Source: Spinacia oleracea
Lineage: Eukaryota > Streptophyta > Magnoliopsida > Caryophyllales > Amaranthaceae
DNA: 64,000 nt
Direction: 5' to 3'
Assembly (NCBI RefSeq): GCF_020520425.1
Contig: NC_079492.1
Coordinates: 3,224,001-3,288,000 of the forward strand
The notes under the pieces are model-generated. The model was not told the DNA's origin and made no database searches. It saw nothing but the letters and a program-made list of their open reading frames with translations. The translations under genes and the position numbers were made by a program. Of the stretch, positions 48,201 to 59,922 are shown piece after piece. Position 1 is the stretch's first letter. The number at the start of each line of letters is the position of its first letter.

Positions 48201-49262
48201 GCATTCAGAGGTATCTGAGATACCTAAAAGGAAATTCAATCTTCTCAAAGCCAATAACAACAAGGATATCAACTTGAGCATTCTGAGGCATATACTACGG
48301 TACGGTAGTAGTTTTATCAATTTTAGCCATCAAACCTAGACAGCTTGCAAAAAGCTTTATCAATGTTAGCTATCAAACCTAGACAAATTGCAAAAAGCTT
48401 GAGAGCTTTACTTACCAATTTAACAGATTTAGCATCTCCATGAGCAAACAACATAAGGTCGGTAATGCCTATCAAAATTATGTCATGTTTGATGAAAATT
48501 GAAAAGGAAGCCGGGAGCAGTAAATGATTAGCCAAGTAAATTTTTCCCCGTGCAACCCTTTATATCAGAATAAATGAGTTGTAAAGTCTAAAGAAGAGGA
48601 TTTTGCATTCTTGCTTCATTAGGGTGCTTTCTGCTACTTTTGCACAACTTTTGCACAACAATGTTTTTGTTTGAGGGACAGAAATTTTGTTGAACTTAGC
48701 TGTTTTTATGAAAAATTTGTCAAATAATCCTGTTTTTCCGTCCAAAAAATAGTCAAAGTACTCATTTTGTCACACTGCACATGGACTCACTCACCAGGGA
48801 GTATGGTTGTGTAAATAGAGCTCTTAAGCCATTGCCGTCTGCCGATTGGGGATCCATTCTAAGTAGTGTTGTTGCACATGCTGGTTATATTTTTGTGTTT
48901 CAGTTTCCTATTTAATTTTAAACATAGACTTCTAATTTCTTTGGAAGCTACCACTTTTACCATTTTGGGTTTACTGTTCTACTCAAATCAACCTCTTGAA
49001 GCCTAAGTCGGAAAAAACACTTCAGGTTTAAATGACTTTTCTTTGTTCTTATTTTTTGAGCTGCTTGGGATGATGTATTTCAGATCTGTTTGTTGAACGA
49101 CCTGTAATGTGAATTGCAAGGATATATCTTACAATCTTGGCATCTGATATTTACTTGCTGAAAACCAACTAAGGAATACATACATATGCCTTAACTCTGA
49201 ACGCCTCGTTTTGTTTTGCACAGTTGTTTGAGCGATACCGTGGAAAACGTGTGCCCGTTTGA
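42230..49262 (+). CDS. GOT1: GOT1, Golgi vesicle transport membrane protein
   Basis: A small tetraspan protein of the Got1/Sft2 family, acting in vesicle traffic at the ER-Golgi boundary in other eukaryotes. Coding exons are 42230-42260, 43684-43775, 43885-43965, 44062-44159, 44245-44326 and 49224-49262, giving 140 aa, the usual size for plant homologues. The protein starts MVSFEMNDRKKIGLGLTGFG. Four hydrophobic segments lie at about 12-33, 42-63, 69-89 and 94-115. The basic tail ends FERYRGKRVPV. Reading frame is kept across all junctions. Intron 3 begins with GC instead of GT (AAG then GCATAC). The last intron is 4.9 kb because of transposon insertions, and the final exon codes only 12 residues, so mis-splicing would remove the C-terminal tail. 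Confidence 0.93.
44505..45545 (-). pseudogene. LINE C-terminal reverse-transcriptase/zf-RVT remnant
   Basis: Two minus-strand pieces show the signatures of plant LINE C-termini: GVRDCVVWNQAAKGRYVWQV at the right and FVYHIWNSRNNTYWN at the left. A short internal duplication (KADFFWV repeated; LLANSRLISL repeated) and several stops show decay. Confidence 0.7.
45716..46350 (+). repeat. LTR-like fragment of unknown family
   Basis: Contains repeated GGTTCTAGAA/TCTAGAATG words and a TATA-like GCCTATAAATAGG near 46254-46266 followed by a short transcribed-looking part, as in LTRs. No matching second copy or TG/CA ends were found, so the class is open. Confidence 0.4.
46966..48071. mobile_element. 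Non-autonomous hAT-type transposon (1106 bp)
   Basis: Terminal inverted repeats TAGGGGTGTGCA (46966-46977) and TGCACACCCCCCTA (48058-48071). Identical 8-bp flanks ACTGTGAC at 46958-46965 and 48072-48079, the duplication length of hAT elements. Both subterminal regions are rich in CCGGTCC/GGACCGG words, likely transposase-binding repeats. No transposase frame. It inserted into the LINE in the GOT1 intron. Confidence 0.85.
48317..48395. repeat. Tandem duplication of about 42 nt in the LINE remnant
   Basis: Two copies of TTAGCCATCAAACCTAGACA / TTAGCTATCAAACCTAGACA, each followed by a variant of TTGCAAAAAGCTT and TTATCAAT. They lie at the end of the LINE RT frame and disrupt it. Confidence 0.7.
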
Positions 49263-49920
49263 AGCAAATCCCGGAAAATATTTGCTTATGTAGTCTAATA
49301 CTGTTGGAGGAACGTGTAACACAACTTGATTCCTCTTAAGCGGTGGCAGTGTACAGGTTCTATAGATGACACAAACTTTCTTTTGTGTATGCAAAATGCT
49401 AAGCTCTGTGTTTTGATTTTGAATTACCAGTCACTATTCTCTCACTTGTAGTAGACGTATTCTTTGTAGCAAATCTCGTTTGTTGTACTGGATCATTTTC
49501 TGATATGGAGCACTGTAATGGACTTTGACATCCTATTGTTATAGCATTCTTAGTGCGATTTTTTCCCTCGTTTATCATTGATTTTGGATCACGTTCTTGT
49601 ATGAACAGATTTGGGTTTTGAATTATGCATTTTGGTTTCTCTGAAATACTCGCACTTGTCATTAGTGTACATGGCCGTAGCATATAGCCGTATAGTATAT
49701 GCAGGACTGCACGAGCATGATGTGTGTGAACTGTGAAGTGGGTGCATCGTACATGCCATGATTTTCGATGGAAATGTATTCGATGCTGTGGAATTATGTA
49801 TCAAATATTGCACCTCAAATTGATTGATATTTCCTAGTGACAACTGTATATCAATTATGTCGGCATCTCTCTTTAGAAGTGACAAGAAGCATATCGTCAC
49901 TTTGCAATGAGATGCCGTAT
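49263..49920 (+). other. GOT1 3' untranslated region (approximate)
   Basis: Follows the TGA at 49260-49262. It is AT-rich with no coding sequence. The polyadenylation point is not clear. Confidence 0.5.
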
Positions 49921-49924
49921 ACAA

Positions 49925-50581
49925 GTTGAGATGGAGATTATTTTGATTAAATTGAGGGGGCGTTTGGTTGGGGGTATTTAGGAAAGGGAAAGAGAATCAA
50001 AAGGAGTGATTTCCTTTGTTGTTGTTTGTAATGTTATTTCAATCATTCCCTTTACCCCTTGATTCCCCCAAATCCCTCTATATTGATTCCCCACCCCCCC
50101 TAAGGTATTGGCATTCCCTTTCCCTAAGCCACCATATACCCTCAACGCACCACCACATCCACCATGACCAACTCATAATAAGGTTTTCTGCTTTACTATT
50201 AAGGGAAATCATCTTATACGTACTCTAATAAGATCCAATCCCTAACCTAGGCTTGAAAGTGGAGGAATTAGCGGACTATGTTAACCTCCTATTTCTATAT
50301 TTGTGGACTTGGAGCATATAGGAGAAATGCATATATTCTACGAAATAAGTGTTGTTTTAAAATGTTCTTTTAAAAAACAACACTCTTGACCTGTTACATT
50401 TTATGTGCGATTTGTGAAAAGAATGTTGCCAATAGAATTAGGGGTGTGCCGAACCTGAATTGTCCTATATTTGTCATCGGACTAACATCACCACTTAATA
50501 TTAGTATGAGTAGCTGTTAATTTTATTTGATTGTTCATTTTAGTAGGCCGAAACACTTGCCTATTATTATAGATAAATATA
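49925..50581. other. Intergenic DNA with a possible transposon end
   Basis: Starts GGGGGCGTTTGGTTGGGG, a type of sequence common at ends of plant DNA transposons, followed by purine-rich then pyrimidine-rich, partly complementary segments (AGGAAAGGGAAAGAG versus CTTTCCCTAAG). No second end or coding sequence was identified. Confidence 0.4.
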
Positions 50582-52083
50582 CGGAAATTTCATGAAATAC
50601 CCTCGAGTTTTGCCATAATTCACCAAACGCCCATCAAGTTTCAATAATTCATAAAATACCCCTCACAATTCGTACAAATACCCAACATACCCTTACTAAT
50701 AACGGGCCGTTAGTCCGCCGTTAGCCAAGTTTCCAATTCACCCAAATGCCCCTATTCTGAAACTTATTTCACCAAATGCCCCTAGTAGGAAACTTATTTT
50801 ACCAAATGCCCCAAATTTAAATATAGCTATTCTGATGTTCCGACAGCTAGTTTTTGTGTTTGAAAAGTGGTTCTTGGTCATGGTTGGCTATAAAAACCCC
50901 TTTGCTGAATGGTTCTTGTATTTTAAATGTTATTTTACTTTACTTTGCTAATTTTATAAGATTTGTGTCATGAGTTTTCTTTCAAAATCATCTTCCACAC
51001 CCAATGAGTCCACATATATTAGGGTACCTAACAAATTTTGTTATTGTAGTAGGAATGGAGGTTGAAGTGGTGTTCCACAAGCTCTTCTGGATAGCTGCTA
51101 ATGCTTTTTGGGGTAGTTTTTTGCACATCTGTTTTGATCTTGCACATATTCATTGAGTAGAAAATAACATTAAATGTAGTTGGTGCAAAGATGTTTTGTA
51201 AGTGAAGCTAAAAACATAAATGCTTCCCAGTTTGGTATTTTGTGCAGATTATGCAACATCAATTATTTATGAAATGTGAATTTGTTTCTCATTACTTGTG
51301 TTTACTTCATGATTACAAACAGGAAAATTACAAACATCAATATCCCCATTTGTATTACAACTTTGACTAATTTTTGTTGTTGTTTTAGCTTCTTCTTCAT
51401 TTGCTTCAATTCTTCTTGCATCTTACTGTTTCGCCTGTTTTCAATACTTTCTCCTTCGCCTAAGCTTCCCCCGCATTGTCCTTCGTGTTGTTGCCCCTTG
51501 TTTTTTTTGCTCAACTACTCCCTTTCACCATCTCAGATTGTTTCAAGGATCACACTTGTAGTACAACCTTTGTGGATTGAGTGTTGTATCAAAGCTTCGA
51601 ATGACAAATTTCCTACCACAATAACAAAAATTGGTAGGTACTCTAGTATATGTGGACTCATTGGGTTTGGATGATGATTTTGAAAGAAAACTCATGACAA
51701 AAATCTTATGAAATTAGCAATGCAAATCAAAATAACATCTAAATTACAAGAACCATTCAGCAAAGGGGCTTTTATAGTCAACCGTGACCAACAGCTACCT
51801 TTCAAACACAAAAACTAGTCGCTGAAACATCAAAATAGCTATACATAAGTTTGGGGCATTTGGTGAAATAAGTTTCACAATAGGGGCATTTGGTGAAATA
51901 AGTTTCAGAATAGGGGCATTTGGGTGAATAGAAAACTTGGCTAACGGCAGACTAACGGTCCGTTATTAGTAAGGGTATGTTGGGTATTTGTACGAATTGT
52001 GAGGGGTATTTTATGAATTATTGAAACTTGATGGGCGTTTGGTGAATTATGGAAAAACTCGAGGGCATTTCATGAAATATCCG
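50582..52083. mobile_element. Mutator-like element with long inverted repeats
   Basis: Inverted repeats of about 474 nt lie at 50582-51055 and 51609-52083. They begin CGGAAATTTCATGAAAT and CGGATATTTCATGAAAT and read inward to the GTAGGAA motif. The flanking 9-mer ATAAATATA occurs at 50573-50581 and 52084-52092, the target duplication length of Mutator. The unique middle (about 550 nt) carries a relic GRF zinc-finger gene on the minus strand. No MULE transposase is present, so it is non-autonomous. Confidence 0.88.
51302..51695 (-). pseudogene. GRF-type zinc-finger protein relic inside the Mutator-like element
   Basis: From an ATG at 51695 on the minus strand (MSFLSKSSSKPNES) the frame reads a GRF zinc finger, FCYCGRKFVIRS then NPQRLYYKCDP. 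It has the CxCGR...NPxRxxxxC pattern of a small plant protein group whose members also have a C-terminal coiled coil and membrane anchor. A TGA follows CDP where the family has Trp. Further on, in another frame (51302-51514), a Lys/Gln-rich coiled coil and hydrophobic tail VVIQMGILMFVIFLFVIM remain. The start and first half of the finger lie within the right terminal repeat, and the left repeat contains a mirror copy broken after FCYC. Confidence 0.75.
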
Positions 52084-52094
52084 ATAAATATAAG

Positions 52095-52645
52095 TATAGA
52101 ACTTGCAAATTCTATTGTACATCTCACTTGACGCGTATATCACCAACTCGCAACCGTTTGAACACTTATATACACGGTACACCCAATACGCTATAGAAGT
52201 ACACCCAATATGCTATTTGCATGTGATTTCACCTGGATCATCCGAGTCACAAGTTGTAGTACACAATAGTGACAATACGAGGAAGTCAAAATCCATAACG
52301 GTTATGTATTTGTAAAAACATAACAACAAAAAAAGTTAATGAAATGGTACATGTTTTAATCGGAATGGTACACTGTTTTTAATAAAATTGTACTCTTTTT
52401 AATGAAATGGTACATATTTGTATCGAAATGGTACTTTTTTTTTTAATAAATGATACATGTTATTGACCCAACTGCCCCTGTAATGTGTTTTAAAACACCT
52501 CACAAAATGGCAGTACGACGCTCCAAATACAATACAACAACAGGCCCAGTTTTATCACTTGGATTGTGAACAAATACACGTGGAGGGCCCTTGGCTAAAC
52601 TGCAGGTCTGCAACTCCAAAAACGTGCGCAAAAACCATGACCACA
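52095..52645. repeat. Intergenic DNA with a degenerate tandem repeat
   Basis: 52335-52465 holds about five imperfect copies of AATGAAATGGTACATGTTTT. The rest is non-coding. Confidence 0.6.
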
Positions 52646-55600
52646 TCTATAACCTTTTAAAAGCAAGGAGTGATATTTCACTATTCATCCAATAGTTAAA
52701 ATACCAATTTGCCCTTATTTTTCTTCACATTTTCGTTACTACCTTTTGCTCTGATATACTATATGAGATTACGCCACGTGCTTTCATCATTTTCCTTTGC
52801 TTTCTCTGAGTTCAACCCCCCATCAATTCTGATCTCTCCCTTCCCCCAATCTCTTTCGCCCCCTTCTTCTCCCTCCTGTATCATCGACATTTTCGCTCTC
52901 CTTCTACACAGCTTGCAATTTGTGCAAGCTTGACAAGGTTTCTATCTTCACTATTAGTTTTTCCTGCTTCTCTCTGGTATGCTCTTTTCTCTGACTTTTT
53001 TGAATTAGGGTTTTGTTCTTGCTTTTAATGGTTGAATTTTGTGCATTATGGCTGATTTTAATTGAATTGGCTACTAATTTTGTGTTTCATTGCATGAATT
53101 TGTTTAATTTATGAAGGGATCAGATAATTTTAATTGATTTTGTATGTTTTTAGGTGGATTTTGATGAATTTTGAGAGCTAATTTTGAAAAAAATATTGAA
53201 TTTCGGTTATGTTATTATTTACTAATCTCATAGTCCGACTCCCTTTTCGTTTGCTGTCATTTTTCTCCCAGGAATGTGGTATGGGATGGAGTTGTGGGTG
53301 GATCGAGATTTCTTCCAGTGGTGCACTGCAAGTACACTGCATTGGTGCGCAATTTCTTTATTTTCTTTTTAAAAAATATGTATTTTCTTAGTTATATGCT
53401 AATTTTGTATTAACTTCTTGTAGATTGCTTTGCTCTTCTTGGCGCTAATGCATCAGGGTTTCCCCTTCAAGACTTCATGGGTGATGAGTTTATCAATTTC
53501 CCCTCCAAGAATTTATGGGTGATGTAAACTCGAGATCTTGCTCATTTATCAAGTTTTGTTCCTTGTTTTTATCTGAAATCGTTTCTATACTATGAGAGAT
53601 AATTCGAGAATTATCTCATAAGCAGTGGATATAACAACTTTATAATTATTTCTTAATTTGCTTTATAGACAAAACTTATGCTTCTATGTTCTCTAAGGTA
53701 AATCAATTGTCAAGTATGACACATTACTTAATTCCATAATGTATAGATATTTATGCCTCTACTGATGGTGATAATATTGTGTTTGGCCTTTACTGATGAA
53801 AAATATTATATCCTTCTATAATTTGTTATGGTAGAGGGATCTTTATTGATGAAAAAGATACACATTATTTCCTCCAATCCACATTATTAGTGAGTGCCTT
53901 TGAAAATTTTCAGGTAATTACAAGTGAAGATGGTCATGCGCACGCTTTGTGGCAACATATGGGAGTTCCAGTAACCACTTCTTAAACCAAAGACCACTTT
54001 AGAAGTAATGTGGATTGGCCAAAGTACGTTATCTTGATCTCAGAAAGTTCGCCTATATATCCTTGCGTTTCTTGGGTGGTATGAAATATGAACATTGACA
54101 TATTCGATTGACATGAAAACAAGCCATTCTTAACTGTCTATCACGTAGGTCTAGATGGTATAAGAGCAATCTCTATTAGAAAGTTTGATTGTAGATCCTT
54201 AAGTTTTTTGGGTGAATAGGGGCTGGGGGATTGGGTGGTCAAAACAAGGCATAATGTCACATAGTTCAGACTGGCATTGTTGCTTTTGCAGCTATGATGG
54301 TATACTACTTAACTCACTCGAGGGGAAAGAAAACCCTTCTTGGTATGCTTGTCAATTTAAGTAGTATGTTACTATATTTCTTCAATTTAGGCTATTATTC
54401 TGGTTTATACTTTTTTTTCCGATGCAACTGGTTTATACATTCCGTTTTCAAGTTATGGCATCTGTTGACAAAATTCTTGAAAGCCATCTAACGGTTTTTG
54501 TATCAAGCTTCAAATATGCAGACTTTTGTTTAGAGATTGGATTCTTAGTCATTATTTTTCTTTTGCCAATATGCCATTTGTAAGTTTCTTATTTATTGTT
54601 TTGAAAAAATCTTGGAGGATTGAGTTATACACAGAAAAAAAGAATATGAATATAACAGCTACAAGGAAGAATGTGATAAAGGCTACAATCATACAAGAAT
54701 TCGAATTCCAGTTGGACAAGGGGGATAAATTATCGACATTTAAGCAAGGTTTAGGATTTCTAAATAATACGATAATTTTATGTTTTTGAAGTTCATTAAA
54801 GATATCTGTGTAAGATAATGTGACTTCCTAAGGAGAGGTAGTTGTATATAGTACAGTAGGAAATCTAATTACCGAGGATTCAATTACAATAATATTTAAA
54901 ATGTGTCTTATAATGTTCTCAAAACTATTTACTCAATTTCTGTACTGATACACTTAAATACGAACGTAAATAACTGAAGTACAATGGATTTGTTGCCATT
55001 GGGTTGTTTCCTTGATTAGAGTAGCTATTTTGAATTTTGAGGAGAAAATTAGATTTGATTTTTTTGTGTGTTTAATTTGTTTGATTGTGCTGTTTTTCAG
55101 CTGTGCTAACTCCTTTCTTTTCGTAACATTGTGTTTGCAGCAATGGAGATATACAACTATCAGTCAATTCCTCCACAATGTTCACTCAATGGGGCTTCAT
55201 GGGCTCATTTCCCATCTCTATTTTTCCGGGTATTCTTTATATCTCGCGTTATTTGTATAAATTTATGAACTTCAGTTAATTTTAATTTGGGTATACAGTA
55301 TTGTTTTATTAGTTCAAACGTTAATCTCACAAGCTTATATGCAGTATTAGTTTTATAATTGTGTTTATTTTGGTTTTAGAGTTGAAAAAGTAAGATCACT
55401 CCTCGGTTCAACATCGATGCTCCAAGGCATCCAAATAAGTTTGTCCCCTTCGAAAGAGATTCTATTTAATAATGATAAGGTACACTGACATCTCCTTAAT
55501 TCTTTCTCGTACAGTGTATTGTTCTTAATAAGGAGCATCACTAGAACAGTCTGATAAGGAACATCATTGTTCAACAACTCAACAAAAAGTACATGATTTG

Positions 55601-57638
55601 GAAATTATGTTTTTATATCTTGGGGGACTTATTTTGAGGTATTTTGTTGTTTAATTACTTTAAAGCCTCTTACAATAGGAGAGAATGTTTTATGTCCTCA
55701 CCCAATATATAGGATGATTCACTTCCTGTATATTTTATGGTGCAGGACTTCATAACAAGAAAGATATATTGAATCAATCAAGTCAAGCAAGTTAATGAGG
55801 GGTAATTTTCTATCTTAGGTGGCCTTAGATAGCACTAGGTTTCATGAACATTCAATGGTTCTGTACATTTTATTTTAGCTGAACGGTTACGTACATCATT
55901 TGAGCCCCGAGACCCTCGCTTTGTATGACTTAGAAATGTGGCACCAGGTATATATTATTAAATGTAGTCAATGGTCTGGGTCCTGTTAAAGGTGTTAGCC
56001 GAGTTGAGCTCAAGAAAACTCTCCAATATTCAAAACTCATGCTTATAAATTGAACTAAGAGGTGTTGCATTGTTTAAGATATGGATTTATGTATTATTTA
56101 GTGTCTCTCTTGTTGCATTATTTAAGCTCCTGATCGTGTTTCTTATTACGGTAATTAGTTTGAATTGTGTAAATTAGGTTAATTTAATTTGGAGTGATTT
56201 TGTTGGTTTGTTCGATTAGGTACATATTGGTATACTCTGTTTGGAATGGTATCTCTGTCCGTCTTTAGTTTAGTGTAATCTGGAAACAGTATCTTTGTTT
56301 TTGCAAGGGTAAAGTAGTGTGCTTTAACCTTCCTATCCAAACGTCTTTATTGTGGAGGTTTAAGAGGTCTTGGGGTAATATAAGAGTTTATCTGGGATTG
56401 AGCTATTTGAGCAAGTAGTTCAGACTTACTTCAGCCTATACATCAGAAGATGGTTATTGGCTCACTGTTCTGTTGTTAAAGGACCGTTTACTGTCATTTG
56501 ATTATGGTACTCTGTATTTTTGTTTGATGATAGAGTAGATTGATCGAGTGCCGGGCATAATTCTTTGCTCCATTAGTTAATTACTATTGCATCATCTAAG
56601 TTCTCCAGGGGGTTGTATTATGTAATCCTTTTCTCTATCTTATTGATTTGCATTGCATCATTTAAACCTTTTCCAAGGGGTTGTAATATGTGTTACAGTG
56701 TTTTTCATAATCGAGGTACAAATAAAAATTATAAAGCAATCAAACAAAAATGAAGCTGACCATTGTGTTGTTTTCTTATTTGAACCGAATTTCTTATTGT
56801 TAGATTGCTATTGTTTGCTAGCGTCAATGTTTAAACTTTTCTGTTGACAATGTTGTGCATTTATGCATTGACAATGTATAAATGGTTCTGTATTTTCCTG
56901 AGAATGCATAGAAAAGTTTAGTTTCTACTGTAAAATGGGACTGATTATGTGAGGTGTGGATTGGTTTTTCATTGGTGGGCTTTTTAGAACTAGAAAAACA
57001 AGTTGGATATGGATAAAAAAATCTATACAAGTTAGGAGAGACAAATTATTTGGCAAAAGCTCCATTGTCTCGTAGTATTTGAATTTTCATAGTTGTATCT
57101 ATGAAATTAGTTATAAATGTGTGTCTTTGATTTGATTTTAACTGGATTATATTAAACTTGTTTTGCAACAGGAACTTTCACAAAGATCATGATCATTGCT
57201 GATAAAAAAGCAACAAGCAGGAAAAGTTGAATGTTATTTTGTTGTCAAAATCTTTTCTCTCCGTAATGTTGCGATTTGTTTATGTTGAAATCTGTTTTTC
57301 TGTTGTATTTCTCAAGATTTGTTGGATTATTGTATGTATGAGTTATTGATTATTTTTTCTTGGTAATAATGATACTTCATATATGTTACGTTTCAAGTTA
57401 GGATAAATACGTAGCTTGGTTTGTATGTAATACTCCGTACAACTTTCAAAATGGATATTAAATAAAGAATGTATTCAATTACACTTTTTGATTTCACATG
57501 TAGCAAGTGTCTTTTCTTGTGAATACAGATATAGTAACTTTCAAATTGTAATTACTATATTATGACAATAATAATTTCACAATTATTTTTTTGCTAACTT
57601 AGGGGACGGCGCGCGTTAGCGCGTCGGCCAACAACTAG
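52646..57638 (+). mobile_element. Putative non-autonomous Helitron (about 5 kb)
   Basis: The 3' end shows a GC hairpin (CGCGC-GTTA-GCGCG, about 57609-57623) followed after a short spacer by CTAG (57635-57638) and a T, the classic plant Helitron terminus. A compatible 5' end TCTATAACCTTTTAAAAGCA starts at 52646 after an A, giving insertion between A and T as expected. No Rep/helicase frame is present. The inside has gene-like pieces with splice-site-like borders (around 53270-53345, 53425-53520, 55140-55225) but none is recognised, so captured host sequence is possible. The 3' end is better supported than the 5' end. Confidence 0.6.
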
Positions 57639-57867
57639 TTACTCCAAATTCTAAGACAAACAACAACAATTACTCCGTACAACTACGATTAGCACCATTT
57701 CTAAAAAAAATCTATACCATATCAAATATTTCAATCAAATATCACTGCTTGGTGACAGACAAATCCTGACCGTTGATCTTTCATCCAAATATTGGCTGTC
57801 ATAGAGAGATAACTCACAGGTGGTGAGCTTTCGACCAGTTCTCTTTTTTTTTTTTTTTGTAGAAGTG

Positions 57868-57876
57868 TCTATAAAT
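57868..57876 (+). promoter_or_regulatory. TATA box of the glyoxalase I gene
   Basis: TCTATAAAT lies downstream of a poly(T) run and about 30 nt before a pyrimidine/ATC-rich leader that ends at a GT splice donor (57969/57970). It is 230 bp from the Helitron end. Confidence 0.55.
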
Positions 57877-57899
57877 TTCTGGGAAATAACATTTCGATC

Positions 57900-59922
57900 A
57901 ATTATTCTCATCTATTTTGTCACTCTACTTTTCATCATCATCAATATCATCATCATCACACTCCCTCAGGTATACTCTTTCTCTCTCTTCTTTCACATTT
58001 TGAAGCTTTGATTTGATTCTTGTCAATAATCGTAATATTCTTATATTTATGGTAATAAACCTGTGAATTTGTTAGAAATTATGGCCTCCTGGGTTTGTTT
58101 TCTTTTTCATTGCTTTTTCTTATGAAATTAGTTAGAAATCATGGGTTTAGGACTTTAGGGATTTGTTAAGTGCAAATTATAGACAAAATGTAAAGAAAGA
58201 TTCAAACTTGCATTTGGATGTTCATGTAATTTATGTGGAGTATTTGTTTATGCTCAAATTAAATTATAAACCTACATAATTTCATGCCTAAAATTTGATA
58301 AAGGTCATGTTCTGTTCATCTAATTTTCAAATGAATTCAGATAAGGGTTACCTTAGTACTATTTATAACAAATGAATGAAAATTAGGTGCATAGAGTGCT
58401 CCCTAAGCGTTATTCCCTATATGACACTACTACAAAATATGTATACCCTATTTTAATTTTTAGCAACATTCCATTACATATGTATCGTTTCTTTTCCTTC
58501 GATTTCCTTGCCTTGTAAAAACCATAGGTGGAAGGTTATGTTAAAGGACATTACAATTTACATACCCTGTGTTGGGATTATCACTACAAGTCTCAATCCA
58601 TTAGAGGTAAGGTTGCGTATATATGAACCTCTTAATACCCCAGAAACGGAATACAAATTGACTATGGGGTTTTAGTGTTTAATAATGATGAGTGTTCAGT
58701 GTATGTTTGTAGTGGTTGTGTTGTTGGATTGTTGTGGTATAGGTTTTGGGTCGGATAAAGTGATTCGATTATTGGGTCTTTGAAAATATTTCTCTACTGG
58801 TCTCGAGTTCTTGACTAGTTAGGAGTAACATTGTTATGATTTGAGGGGGACTGGAAAATTTTGTAGTGTATTTTTAGTTACGCCCTCTAAAGTTTGAATA
58901 TAATTGTGTAAACCTCATATTATATTGCTTACTTCTTCTATTTTCCCCCTAGTTAAACGGCTTAAGACCCACCACTGCTTTGAACCATTCGAGAACTAGC
59001 AAATGATGTTTTGAAAGCTGGATTATTGCGTTAAGTTGATGATGATGTTTCAGTACTACTTTGTCTTGATATACTATGCAATCTAACATACAATATTTTT
59101 TTTTTCCCCTTGTATGACTTAGCCTTGATATTCTATGCAAACCAATACAACTACACAAAATGTTGATTTATAGTAGTTATATGTATTTGATTGGCTTGAT
59201 GCTTCACCTAAATGTGAATTTGTAAAAACATTTCTTTTCTCATCTCAACTATTTAGCGTAACATTGCGTACTTCTTGACCACTTGAGAGTCTAAGACATA
59301 GCAATTATTAATCTTTCTCCATCCAACTAAAAGCTTCGAATGGTGATATAAATGTTGGATTGATGTGATATTGATGATGAAGTTTCGGTATTTGGCATTT
59401 CATCAATGTTTATATGTTGCTCAATACTTCAAGCACGTGATGCTTTTCCTCCCTTAGTTTTTTTGGGAGAAATCAGTTAGCATTGTCAAACGAGTCTATA
59501 GTATGGGTCAGTTATGCTAATTTAAATGAAAATTGATGTTGATAACATGGCGTTAAATGTGGTATCAAAGTTTGTAAGATATTATGTTTGTGCTACTAAC
59601 TTCTTCCCGTTTGTGTGTCTTTCTAGTATCACCCCTTTCTCAATGAGAAAAGTGATGATTAACTATTTTTTTCCCTGTAAGATAGGGAGGATGACATTCC
59701 CATTCAGATATTAGTTTTGAAGATGTGTTCCCTACCCTTCTTTTTCTGCAGTTATACTCTTTATAAGGATGATTAAAATGATAAAAAAATTGTTAGTCTT
59801 GACTCTTAATCAAGAATATTCTCAGTAAATTAAAGTTTTTCAGGTGCAGTTTATCTCTGCAATTTATGATTGTTTGATATGTATATTCTTCTTTTTTACT
59901 GTTAAGGTACAACAATTTGGAA
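57900..59922 (+). other. Glyoxalase I 5' untranslated region with a 1.9-kb intron
   Basis: A leader exon rich in ATCATC ends CTCCCTCAG at 57969 before GTATAC. The acceptor is probably GTTAAG at 59906, placing 16 nt of leader before the ATG. A second possible acceptor (TTTTTCAG) lies near 59843. The intron has no recognised gene or element. Confidence 0.5.

Larger units (their letters stand above)
44352..48764 (-). mobile_element. L1-type LINE, antisense in the last GOT1 intron
   Basis: The minus strand carries remnants of a LINE in the right order. Late reverse transcriptase is at 48323-48535 (ITDLMLFAHGDAKSV...), followed at about 48090-48250 by PLNAKRVSVVECDVLIDKI. The RT-associated zinc-binding region is at 45346-45545 and 44505-44885. 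Its poly(A) tail appears as poly(T) at 44353-44370. The 10-mer TTTTGTCACA flanks it at 44342-44351 and 48765-48774, a plausible target duplication. Later insertions (46966-48071 and probably 45716-46960) interrupt it. It is inactive. Confidence 0.6.

Noticed and set aside
53209..53391. A 60-codon frame within the putative Helitron
   Set aside because: Crosses a plausible AG acceptor and GT donor and has no known similarity. It is mentioned only as an exon-like piece.
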